Positions 1 to 5,567 of a stretch of DNA of 5,567 nucleotides are shown piece by piece; within the stretch, counting starts at the first letter, position 1, and each line of letters opens with the position of its first letter. Origin of the DNA: Oscillospiraceae bacterium (GTDB taxonomy: Bacteria; Bacillota; Clostridia; Oscillospirales; Oscillospiraceae). Location: NCBI GenBank assembly GCA_020025675.1, contig JAHHRS010000083.1, forward strand, positions 1-5,567, in the 5' to 3' direction. Under the pieces are notes generated by a model. It did no database searches. It had not been told where the DNA came from and worked only from the letters and a program-made list of their open reading frames with translations. The translations under genes were made by a program, and so were the position numbers.

Positions 1-601
1 GGCAGTAGTTCTGCAGGTCTTTTATGGTAATGTACTTGAGATTATACTTTTCGGCCAGCTCCCAGAGGTGATTTGTTTTCATCATGGTGCCGTCATCCTC
101 CATAATCTCGCAGCAGACGCCGCACTGTTTGAGTCCTGCAAGGCGCAGCAGGTCAACAGTTGCCTCAGTGTGGCCGTTTCTAACCAAAACTCCTCCCTGT
201 CTTGCAACCAGAGGGAATACATGGCCGGGGCGGCGCAGGTCATTGGGTCGGGTGGAATCATCCACACACTTCATCATGGTGTAGGAGCGCTCGGCGGCGG
301 AAATTCCGGTGGTGGTGTCCGCATGGTCAATAGATACGGTAAACGCGGTGCAGTGGTTATCGGTATTTTCGCTTACCATCTGAGGCAGACCCAGCTTATG
401 GGCAATTTCGCTGCTCATGGGGGTGCAGATAAGCCCCTTTGCATGGCAGGCCATGAAGTTGATATTTTCCTGAGTTGCAAACTCTGCAGCGCAGATCATA
501 TCACCCTCATTTTCTCTGTCCGGGTCATCGCTCACCAGAATAATCTCGCCCCTTTTAAGAGCCTCAAGAGCCTCCTCAACGCTGTTATACTTGTGTTCCA
601 T
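1..601 (-). CDS. ribBA: 3,4-dihydroxy-2-butanone-4-phosphate synthase domain of RibB or RibBA (C-terminus cut by window edge)
   Basis: This enzyme converts ribulose 5-phosphate to 3,4-dihydroxy-2-butanone 4-phosphate plus formate, supplying the four-carbon unit for lumazine formation in the cytoplasm. The visible 200 residues cover essentially the whole RibB fold. They include the acidic loop DRENEGD (residues 28-34), GLICTPM (56-62), TAFTVSID (85-92), TTTGISAAERS (96-106), RPGHVFPL (124-131) and GHTEATVDL (143-151). By alignment with the E. coli enzyme, E30 and H144 match the Mg-binding Glu and His. The residue before D28 is Pro where E. coli and B. subtilis have Glu. The ATG at 601 is chosen because AAGGAG (614-609) lies 7 bases upstream. 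The gene is third in the operon, 11 bases after ribE. The reading frame is still open at base 1, after a stretch (TIKDLQNYC) that matches the end of the RibB domain. It may therefore stop soon after (RibB) or continue into GTP cyclohydrolase II (RibBA). The sequence resembles B. subtilis RibBA, which favours the fusion, but this is an inference. Confidence 0.93.
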   Translation of the reverse strand, partial: MEHKYNSVEEALEALKRGEIILVSDDPDRENEGDMICAAEFATQENINFMACHAKGLICTPMSSEIAHKLGLPQMVSENTDNHCTAFTVSIDHADTTTGISAAERSYTMMKCVDDSTRPNDLRRPGHVFPLVARQGGVLVRNGHTEATVDLLRLAGLKQCGVCCEIMEDDGTMMKTNHLWELAEKYNLKYITIKDLQNYC

Positions 602-608
602 TTTATAT

Positions 609-614
609 CTCCTT
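609..614 (-). promoter_or_regulatory. ribosome binding site of ribB(A)
   Basis: AAGGAG lies 7 bases before the ATG at 601 and overlaps the TAA stop of ribE (615-613). The overlap implies translational coupling between ribE and ribB(A). Confidence 0.8.
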
Positions 615-1257
615 ATATTCCGTATTCCTCAAGAAATTCCATTGTAATTCCGGAGGATTTTTTGTTTTCTGTATTTTTAATGCCCATTAATTTCCGAACA
701 TATTTTCCTACGACATCATTTTCCAGATTCACTATATCCCCCGGCTTTTTCTTTAAAAGGGTGGTGGCATCTCCGGTGTGGGGAATTATGGAAACCTTAA
801 AGCAGCTATCATCAACATAGGCAACCGTAAGGCTTATACCGTCAATGCATATGGAGCCTTTTTCTACAATCAGGTTCAAAATCTCCGTATCAGCGGCAAT
901 TTCCACCCATACTGCGTTTCCTTCTCTGTGGTTTTTCGTAATTGTTCCGGTACCGTCGATATGACCCGAAACAATGTGCCCTCCGAAGCGGCCGTCTGCC
1001 GCCATTGCCCGCTCCAGATTTACCTGATCTTTTACCCCAAGCTTACCGAGAGAGCTGCGGCGGAAGGTTTCTGCCATAATATCTGCTGTAAAGAAGTCCG
1101 GAGCCAATGAGGTAACAGTGAGACAGACACCGTTTACGGCTATGCTGTCACCCAGAGCTGTGTTTTCCAGAACCTTTTTGGCATAAATTGCAATTCTACC
1201 CTTTGAGGTATCGATACTCTTTACAGTTCCCAGCTCTTCAATTATTCCCGTGAACAT
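613..1257 (-). CDS. ribE: riboflavin synthase, alpha subunit
   Basis: This enzyme dismutates two molecules of 6,7-dimethyl-8-ribityllumazine into riboflavin and a pyrimidinedione, the last step of riboflavin synthesis. The 214-residue length is normal for the family. The protein opens with the hallmark MFTGIIEELG and shows the expected internal duplication of two lumazine-binding barrels. Barrel 1 (about 1-91) carries GDSIAVNGVCLTV at 36-48. Barrel 2 (about 92-188) carries KGSICIDGISLTV at 133-145. GGHIVSGHIDGTG (92-104), IIPHTGDATTL (157-167) and NLENDVVGKYV (177-187) are also family motifs. The last 20 or so residues form a hydrophilic tail. The ATG follows the ribD stop directly (TAA then ATG, no gap), and a GGGAGGA ribosome binding site lies inside the end of ribD, so the two genes are probably coupled. 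The gene is called ribE in Bacillus and other Firmicutes and ribC in E. coli. Confidence 0.97.
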   Translation of the reverse strand: MFTGIIEELGTVKSIDTSKGRIAIYAKKVLENTALGDSIAVNGVCLTVTSLAPDFFTADIMAETFRRSSLGKLGVKDQVNLERAMAADGRFGGHIVSGHIDGTGTITKNHREGNAVWVEIAADTEILNLIVEKGSICIDGISLTVAYVDDSCFKVSIIPHTGDATTLLKKKPGDIVNLENDVVGKYVRKLMGIKNTENKKSSGITMEFLEEYGI

Positions 1258-2349
1258 TTATCTTCCTCCCCCAACGCTGTAACGAAGCATGATGTCTCCG
1301 CCGAGCCGCTGCACATCCTTAAGCTCAAGCTCCACAGCCTCATCCACAAGCTCTATACCCTTTCCCTCAACCGGGGATCTGGCCTCTTTGCCGCCGAAGA
1401 TTTTGGGCCCGATAAACACGAAAAGCTGCTGAACAATTCCTGCCCGAAGGGCGCTGTCGTTTAAAACAGCTCCGCCTTCAAGGAGGATGCTGTCAATTCC
1501 CATGGCGCCCAGCTTTTCCATAAGCTCCCGAAGGTCGATTTCGCCCTCCTTCTCCCTGACTTTTAAAACCTCAAGACCCATTTCTCTCAGCTTTTCTGCC
1601 TTTTCATTCTCTTCGGTGCAGACGATTATACTTCTGTATTCCTTTGCGGTTTTACAGATTCTGCAGTCAACGGGAATCCTCAGGTGGCTGTCGCAGACTA
1701 TTCTTATGGGGCTTTTAAGTCCCTCAATCCTCACATTAAGCATCGGGTCGTCTGCAAGCACTGTTCCGATCCCCGCCATAATTGCCATGCTCTCATGACG
1801 CATACGGTGCACATAGTCGCGCGATTTTTCATTGCTGATCCACTGGGATTTCCCCGTCCTGGTGGCAATTTTTCCGTCTGCGGTCATGGCATATTTCATG
1901 GTTACATAGGGAAGGCCCGTAGTTATGTAGTGGAAAAATACCGGGTTCAGCTCGTCGCATTCTTCCTTCATAAAGTCCTCTATAACCTCTATGCCTGCCT
2001 CACGCAGAATTTCCGCTCCCTTGCCGCAGACCTTGGGGTTAGGATCACGGGAGCCTATAATAACTCTGCCTATGCCCTGCCGGATTATTGCCTCGGTACA
2101 GGGAGGAGTCTTGCCGTAGTGGCAGCAGGGCTCCAAAGTCACATAAATATCTGCGCCCTTTGCATCTTCCTTTAAGCTTGCAATAGCATTTCTCTCTGCG
2201 TGGAGCTGTCCGAAGCACCGGTGATAACCCTCTCCGATTATTCTGCCGTTTTTAACTATAACCGCACCCACCAGAGGGTTTGGATTTGTGAATCCCCTTG
2301 CTTTTTTAGCAAGTTCTATGGCCCGCTCCATATATTTTCTCTCAGGCAT
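1258..2349 (-). CDS. ribD: bifunctional diaminohydroxyphosphoribosylaminopyrimidine deaminase / 5-amino-6-(5-phosphoribosylamino)uracil reductase
   Basis: RibD carries out the second and third steps of the GTP branch of riboflavin synthesis: a zinc-dependent deamination of the pyrimidine, then NADPH-dependent reduction of the ribosyl chain. The protein has 363 residues, a normal length for the fused enzyme. The N-terminal deaminase domain (about 1-146) has TNPNPLVGAVIV (21-32), the HAE motif with zinc ligand H50 and catalytic E52, and PCCHYGKTPPC with zinc ligands C75 and C84. The C-terminal reductase domain (about 147-358) has KYAMTADGKIA (152-162), SQWISNEKSR (168-177), GIGTVLADDPMLNVR (193-207) and LLEGGAVLNDS (289-299). 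All expected catalytic residues are present. A TTG at 2352 lies immediately before the ATG at 2349. I choose the ATG because AAGGAAG is 7 bases from it but only 4 from the TTG. This is the first gene of the operon, directly behind the FMN riboswitch and its terminators. Confidence 0.97.
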   Translation of the reverse strand: MPERKYMERAIELAKKARGFTNPNPLVGAVIVKNGRIIGEGYHRCFGQLHAERNAIASLKEDAKGADIYVTLEPCCHYGKTPPCTEAIIRQGIGRVIIGSRDPNPKVCGKGAEILREAGIEVIEDFMKEECDELNPVFFHYITTGLPYVTMKYAMTADGKIATRTGKSQWISNEKSRDYVHRMRHESMAIMAGIGTVLADDPMLNVRIEGLKSPIRIVCDSHLRIPVDCRICKTAKEYRSIIVCTEENEKAEKLREMGLEVLKVREKEGEIDLRELMEKLGAMGIDSILLEGGAVLNDSALRAGIVQQLFVFIGPKIFGGKEARSPVEGKGIELVDEAVELELKDVQRLGGDIMLRYSVGGGR

Positions 2350-2356
2350 CAAAACA

Positions 2357-2363
2357 CTTCCTT
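2357..2363 (-). promoter_or_regulatory. ribosome binding site of ribD
   Basis: AAGGAAG sits 7 bases before the ATG at 2349, which favours that start over the adjacent TTG at 2352. It begins directly after the U-tract of the second leader terminator and is not itself inside a hairpin. Control is therefore more likely by termination than by hiding the site. Confidence 0.75.
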
Positions 2364-2404
2364 AAAAACAAAAAATCCCTGTAAGATAAACCTTACAGGG
2401 ATTT
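2364..2404 (-). terminator. second intrinsic terminator of the rib leader (T2)
   Basis: Read on the minus strand, bases 2404-2373 form a perfect 13-bp stem (AAATCCCTGTAAG with CTTACAGGGATTT) and a 6-base loop. TTTGTTTTT follows at 2372-2364. The U-tract lies only on the ribD side, so the terminator acts on leftward transcription. It ends just before the ribD ribosome binding site and stands second in a tandem pair. It is expected to be part of the riboswitch expression platform or a backup for it. Confidence 0.88.
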
Positions 2405-2412
2405 GAAAATCT

Positions 2413-2448
2413 AAAAAAGCTCTGAAACGGAATTCCCATTTCAGAGCC
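2413..2448 (-). terminator. first intrinsic terminator of the rib leader (T1)
   Basis: On the minus strand GCTCTGAAA (2447-2439) pairs with TTTCAGAGC (2427-2419). The stem extends inward by a U-G wobble and two G-C pairs to give about 12 bp and a 5-base loop. Six U residues follow directly (2418-2413). The hairpin begins about 18 bases after the aptamer, the usual place for the terminator of a transcription-control riboswitch. Confidence 0.88.
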
Positions 2449-2466
2449 AAAAGTTTAATATAAACT

Positions 2467-2573
2467 ATCTTCTTTCATCCAGACTTTAACTGTCGGCTCC
2501 GGAATCAAACCGGATCTGCCTTTCGGCTCGCGGGCTATACCGCCGGTAGGGAATCTCACCCTGCCCTGAAGAT
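2467..2573 (-). promoter_or_regulatory. FMN riboswitch (RFN element) aptamer
   Basis: Read on the minus strand, the roughly 107 bases match the FMN riboswitch consensus almost throughout. P1 is closed by ATCTTC (2573-2568) and GAAGAT (2472-2467). Between them come, in order, AGGGCAGGGTGAGATTCCC, TACCGGCGGTATAGCCCGCG, a GAGCC-GAAA-GGC hairpin, GATCCGG-loop-CCGGAGCC, and GACAGTTAAAGTCTGGATG. All five peripheral helices expected for the family can be drawn. In this class FMN binding normally promotes formation of a downstream terminator, and two terminators follow here. It therefore should switch off ribD-ribE-ribB(A) when FMN is plentiful. The location between the rib promoter and ribD fits this exactly. 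Confidence 0.97.
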
Positions 2574-2594
2574 CATCTTTAATTTTACCTGAAC

Positions 2595-2623
2595 AATATA
2601 GCACCGCTTGAGCTGACTGTCAA
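2595..2623 (-). promoter_or_regulatory. rib operon promoter
   Basis: On the minus strand a perfect -35 box TTGACA (2623-2618) is followed by a 17-base spacer and a -10 box TATATT (2600-2595). Transcription should start near 2588, about 15 bases before the riboswitch P1 helix, so the aptamer would be the first structure made. This is a housekeeping-sigma-type promoter. Control would then rest mainly on the riboswitch. Confidence 0.85.
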
Positions 2624-2892
2624 GAGCAAGCCTTGCATTTTAGTTTTATATTTCTCCTTACGCATAATTATTCAGGGCATAAATGCCATATTCCGGCATA
2701 TATCTGCTTTCTTATTTCTTTCTCATCTGCCCAGCTGCCGCAGAAGTAAACTGCAGAATCTTAAAGGCTCCGTTACTCCAAAATCTTCAAGCTTTCGGAG
2801 AAATGGGTAAGAATAGATTTACGGTGCTGATTACTGCAAACTGAATTTTTGATATAAATGTCAGCCTTTTGGGGCAATACAGTCTAATTAAG
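2624..2892. other. intergenic spacer between divergent rib and hsd promoters, no gene seen
   Basis: I find no convincing gene, RNA gene, terminator or mobile-element end here. The longest plus-strand reading frame I traced with an ATG codes for 53 residues (2683-2844) and has no ribosome binding site. On the minus strand AAGGAG near 2660 precedes an ATG for a 16-residue peptide overlapping the rib promoter, which is not credible. Only small inverted repeats are present, such as GGCAT/ATGCC near 2676-2687 and CTCCG/CGGAG near 2770-2800 with a long loop. Confidence 0.6.
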
Positions 2893-2921
2893 TTGAAGAG
2901 CGGATTTTATTATAGTATAAT
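2893..2921 (+). promoter_or_regulatory. hsdM promoter
   Basis: TTGAAG (2893-2898) and a perfect TATAAT (2916-2921) are separated by 17 bases, which predicts a start near 2928 and a short leader of about 35 bases. No riboswitch or attenuator fits in that leader. The -10 box lies in the right arm of a perfect palindrome (2905-2925). Confidence 0.8.
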
Positions 2922-2925
2922 AAAA
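2905..2925. repeat. perfect 21-base palindrome overlapping the hsdM -10 box
   Basis: TTTTATTATA (2905-2914) and TATAATAAAA (2916-2925) are exact inverted copies around a single central G. The position over the spacer end and -10 box is where a dimeric repressor would bind. The symmetry is made entirely of A and T, so chance is a real possibility. No matching -35 box lies on the opposite strand, so it is not obviously a two-way promoter. Confidence 0.6.
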
Positions 2926-2947
2926 ATATTACAGCAGAGTAAAACCG

Positions 2948-2953
2948 AAAGGA
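2948..2953 (+). promoter_or_regulatory. ribosome binding site of hsdM
   Basis: AAAGGA lies 9 bases before the ATG at 2963, an acceptable though not perfect site. It supports this ATG as the start, together with the family-typical N-terminus that follows. Confidence 0.65.
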
Positions 2954-2962
2954 TTTAAGTAA

Positions 2963-5524
2963 ATGAATAAACAGCAGCTTGCAAACAGGATATGGGAATC
3001 TGCAAATAAAATGCGTTCCAAAATAGAGGCTAATGAGTACAAGGACTATATTCTTGGCTTTATATTCTATAAATTTCTTTCAGAAAAGGAAGTCAAATTG
3101 TTAAAGGCCAATGACTTTAAGGATGAAGACATTCAGGCACTCACCGAGGAAGACCATGAAACTGTCCAGTTTATTCAGGATAACATCGGTTATTTCATTG
3201 CATACAAAGATTTATACTCAACATGGCTCAAAATGGGTAAAAACTTTGATGTATCTAATGTAACCGATGCAATTTCAGCTTTTAACAGACTAATAAGCGC
3301 CTCCCATAAGGCGGTATTTGAAAATATTTTTCAGACCCTTGAAGTAGGAATTACAAAGCTGGGCGAAAGCTCCGGTGCAAGAACTAAGGCCATCAGCGAC
3401 CTGCTCCAGCTCATTAAAGACATTCCCATGGACGGCAAGCAGGACTATGATGTTCTGGGCTTCATCTATGAGTTTTTAATAGGCAAGTTTGCTTCAAATG
3501 CAGGTAAGAAAGCCGGAGAGTTCTACACTCCCTACGAGGTCAGCTACTTAATTTCAGAAATCTGTGCCTACTTCCTGCGGGACAGAACGGAAATCAGGAT
3601 ATATGACTCCACCAGCGGCTCAGGCTCATTGCTGCTTAATATAGGCAGAAGCGCCTCAAAGTACATGGATAAAAACAACATTAAATACTACGCTCAGGAG
3701 CTTAAAGTAAATACATACAACCTTACAAGAATGAATCTTGTAATGAGAGGTATCCGGCCTGACAATATAGTTGTGCGCAACGGTGACACACTGGAAAATG
3801 ACTGGCCTCTGTTTGAAGAAAGTGACCCTGTAAACAGCTATACGAGAATACGGGTTGACTGCTCGGTAAGCAATCCGCCTTACTCTCAGCGCTGGGAAAA
3901 CTCCAATTTAGAGCATGACGCCCGCTTTGAACGTTACGGTCTGGCACCCTCCGGAAAGGCCGACTATGCTTTCCTTCTGCATGATCTGTACCACGTTAAA
4001 AACGACGGGATAATGGCTATTGTTCTGCCTCACGGAGTATTATTCCGTGGCGGTGAAGAGGGGGAAATCAGAAAAAATCTGATTGAGAACAACAACATTG
4101 ATGCTATTGTAGGTCTGCCCGCAAACATCTTTTACGGCACAGGTATTCCCACAATAGTAATGTTTCTCCGCCCTGCCAGACCCAACACAGACGTTCTTAT
4201 AGTAGATGCTTCAAAGTGCTTTGTTAAAGACGGTAAGAACAACAAGCTCAGAGCTTCCGATATAAGAAGAATTGTGGATGCGGTAATTAACAGAGAAGAT
4301 ATAGAGAACTTCTGCAAAGTCGTAAGCCGTGAAGAAATCCGCGCAAATGATTATAACCTGAACATTCCCCGCTATGTAGATTCGTCCCAAAGGGAAGAGA
4401 CATGGGATATATATTCATCCATGTTCGGCGGAGTTCCCAAGAGGGAGTTAGAGCTGTTCAGGCGCTACTGGGAGGCATTTCCTCACTTGAAGGAGGCTTT
4501 ATTTGCCGAAAACGGCACAAGCTCCGTGACAGTGAAAACTGAGGATATAAAAGGGGCAATTTCAGCTCATGCCGATATACTTGCTTTTAAAAGCTCCTTT
4601 AAGGCAGCGTTCCATGGCTTTGACACTCAGCTCTGTGCCCGGCTTATAGACGGTATGGAGAAGGTCAACATTGCCCATGAAGAGGATAATATCTGCAGAG
4701 ATATATTTGACAGGCTGAGCACAATTCCCCTTGTGGACAGGTATGAAGCCTACCAGCTTCTTGATGATGTGTGGACCGGCATATCCTCCGACCTTGAAGT
4801 TATCCAGACCGAGGGCTTTGAGAGCACTAAGATTGCAGACCCCCATATGGTTATGAAGAAAAGCAAGGGCAGAGAAGAAGAGCTTCAGTCCGGCTGGGAA
4901 GGGAGAATACTTCCCTTTGAGCTGGTACAGCAGAATATGCTGGGGAAAGAGCTAAAATCTATTGAAGATAAGGAAAACCGCCTTGGCGAAATCACATCCG
5001 AATATGAAGAGCTTGCAGACTCCCTCAACGAAGAGGAGAAGGATGCAGAATACTTTGCCGACGACAGCTTTGTTATAAAGGAAGTCACAAAGAAGCTCAG
5101 GGAGCTTAAAAATGACAAATCTCCCGATGCCGGGGCACTGAGGGAAAAGCTTAATAAGGTTGAGGAGCTTTACGCCGAGGAAAAGAAGTTAAAGAACGGG
5201 GTAAAAACCGAAAAGGCCCAGCTTGAAGTGCTTACAAAGCGCACTATTGAAAATCTTTCGGATGAAAAGGTTAAGGAACTTCTCAAAATAAAGTGGATAG
5301 ACGGTCTGATTTCAAATCTCAGCAAGCTCCCTGAAACCCTTGTAAATGACTTTGCCGATAAGATTGAAGCTCTTGCGGTAAAGTACAAAGACACCTTTGC
5401 AGATGTAGAGCGGGAAATAAAAGAGACGGAAAAAGAACTTTGCTCTATGATAGGTGAGCTTGAGGGCAGTGAATTTGATATGAAAGGGCTCAGCGAACTC
5501 ACAGCTTTGCTGATGGGTGAATGA
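2963..5524 (+). CDS. hsdM: type I restriction-modification system DNA methyltransferase subunit, long form with C-terminal extension
   Basis: HsdM transfers a methyl group from S-adenosylmethionine to adenine N6 in the target sequence read by HsdS; M2S1 protects host DNA and, with HsdR, forms the restriction enzyme. The N-terminal helical domain (about 1-170) begins MNKQQLANRIWESANKMR and contains KDYILGFIFYKFLS (27-40), typical of type I HsdM. The methyltransferase domain has GEFYTP (186-191), SAM-binding motif I DSTSGSGSLL (215-224), catalytic motif IV NPPYS (304-308), IVLPHGVLFRG (353-363) and GIPTIVMFL (394-402). DYNLNIPRY (463-471) marks the normal end of the core. EcoKI and EcoR124I HsdM are about 520-530 residues, while this protein has 853. 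The extra 330 or so residues include a conserved-looking segment (about 590-655, ending GWEGRILPFELVQ), then highly charged helices (about 660-760 and 800-835) that are probably coiled coil. I recall similar tails in other Firmicutes HsdM proteins, so this is likely a known long subfamily. The frame is intact with no sign of decay. The gene ends one base before hsdS. Confidence 0.95.
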   Translation: MNKQQLANRIWESANKMRSKIEANEYKDYILGFIFYKFLSEKEVKLLKANDFKDEDIQALTEEDHETVQFIQDNIGYFIAYKDLYSTWLKMGKNFDVSNVTDAISAFNRLISASHKAVFENIFQTLEVGITKLGESSGARTKAISDLLQLIKDIPMDGKQDYDVLGFIYEFLIGKFASNAGKKAGEFYTPYEVSYLISEICAYFLRDRTEIRIYDSTSGSGSLLLNIGRSASKYMDKNNIKYYAQELKVNTYNLTRMNLVMRGIRPDNIVVRNGDTLENDWPLFEESDPVNSYTRIRVDCSVSNPPYSQRWENSNLEHDARFERYGLAPSGKADYAFLLHDLYHVKNDGIMAIVLPHGVLFRGGEEGEIRKNLIENNNIDAIVGLPANIFYGTGIPTIVMFLRPARPNTDVLIVDASKCFVKDGKNNKLRASDIRRIVDAVINREDIENFCKVVSREEIRANDYNLNIPRYVDSSQREETWDIYSSMFGGVPKRELELFRRYWEAFPHLKEALFAENGTSSVTVKTEDIKGAISAHADILAFKSSFKAAFHGFDTQLCARLIDGMEKVNIAHEEDNICRDIFDRLSTIPLVDRYEAYQLLDDVWTGISSDLEVIQTEGFESTKIADPHMVMKKSKGREEELQSGWEGRILPFELVQQNMLGKELKSIEDKENRLGEITSEYEELADSLNEEEKDAEYFADDSFVIKEVTKKLRELKNDKSPDAGALREKLNKVEELYAEEKKLKNGVKTEKAQLEVLTKRTIENLSDEKVKELLKIKWIDGLISNLSKLPETLVNDFADKIEALAVKYKDTFADVEREIKETEKELCSMIGELEGSEFDMKGLSELTALLMGE

Positions 5525-5525
5525 T

Positions 5526-5567
5526 ATGAGTGATAAAAATAAGCCTGCAATCAGGTTTAAGGGGTTT
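5526..5567 (+). CDS. hsdS: type I restriction system specificity subunit, first 14 codons only
   Basis: HsdS recognises the bipartite DNA target for the type I complex through two target-recognition domains. Only MSDKNKPAIRFKGF is in the window, but this opening is typical of Firmicutes HsdS, where a phrase like PAIRFKGF usually precedes a DxWEQRKL segment. The ATG lies one base after the hsdM stop (TGA 5522-5524), with GGGTGA (5515-5520) as a weak ribosome binding site, which suggests translational coupling. An earlier ATG at 5521 stops after two codons and is not used. The recognition domains are outside the window, so specificity cannot be judged. Confidence 0.85.
   Translation, partial: MSDKNKPAIRFKGF

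Noticed and set aside
68..820. 250-residue plus-strand open frame opposite ribB(A) and ribE
   Set aside because: It lies wholly opposite two genes with clear family motifs, has no ribosome binding site, and its translation shows no known pattern. It is a shadow of the real genes.
2350..2352. TTG start for ribD one codon upstream of the ATG
   Set aside because: The ribosome binding site is only 4 bases from the TTG but 7 from the ATG, and ATG is the stronger start. The difference is one residue.
2373..2404. The T2 hairpin as a two-way terminator that also stops rightward transcription
   Set aside because: On the plus strand the stem is followed by GAAAATCTAAAAAA rather than a T-run, and no rightward gene ends nearby.
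2770..2800. CTCCG/CGGAG inverted repeat in the spacer as a regulatory hairpin
   Set aside because: The stem is only 5 bp, the loop is more than 20 bases, and there is no U-tract or link to a start site. It is most likely chance.
2683..2844. 53-residue plus-strand reading frame with a hydrophobic, signal-like N-terminus
   Set aside because: There is no ribosome binding site before the ATG and no promoter I can defend. The rest of the peptide has no recognisable pattern, and a frame this short is expected by chance.
2909..2914. A minus-strand -10 box (TATAAT) within the palindrome as a second leftward promoter
   Set aside because: No -35-like sequence occurs at the correct spacing, and the rib operon already has a near-consensus promoter downstream of it.

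Overview
The window looks like chromosomal DNA from a low-to-mid-GC Firmicute, most likely a Clostridia-type gut or anaerobe lineage. This is inferred from the ribD-ribE-ribB(A) gene order under an FMN riboswitch, the AGGAG-type ribosome binding sites, the U-tract terminators, and the Firmicutes-style start of the HsdS protein. No species can be named from the sequence alone.

Positions 1 to about 2625 hold a leftward (minus-strand) riboflavin biosynthesis operon. In transcription order it has a strong promoter (TTGACA, 17-base spacer, TATATT), a complete FMN riboswitch aptamer, two consecutive intrinsic terminator hairpins, ribD (deaminase/reductase), ribE (riboflavin synthase), and the 3,4-dihydroxybutanone-4-phosphate synthase part of ribB or ribBA, which is cut by the left edge. 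The genes are packed tightly: ribD and ribE abut with no gap, and 11 bases separate ribE from ribB(A). Together RibD, RibE and RibB(A) cover most of the route from GTP and ribulose-5-phosphate to riboflavin. Lumazine synthase (ribH) and possibly the GTP cyclohydrolase II domain would lie to the left of the window. FMN, the cofactor derived from the end product, is expected to shut the operon off through the riboswitch.

Positions about 2624 to 2892 separate two divergent promoters and contain no gene I can support. From 2893 rightward there is a second transcription unit: a promoter (TTGAAG, 17-base spacer, TATAAT) whose -10 box sits inside a perfect 21-base palindrome, then hsdM, an unusually long (853-residue) type I DNA adenine methyltransferase subunit with a large helical C-terminal extension, and the first 14 codons of hsdS, the specificity subunit, which runs off the right edge. 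No hsdR is visible. If this is a complete type I restriction-modification locus, hsdR must lie downstream.

The genes themselves belong to known families, and I do not see a wholly new system. The points most worth a second look are the tandem terminators behind the riboswitch, a possible antiterminator pairing between the aptamer and the first terminator, the long HsdM tail, and the palindrome over the hsdM promoter.
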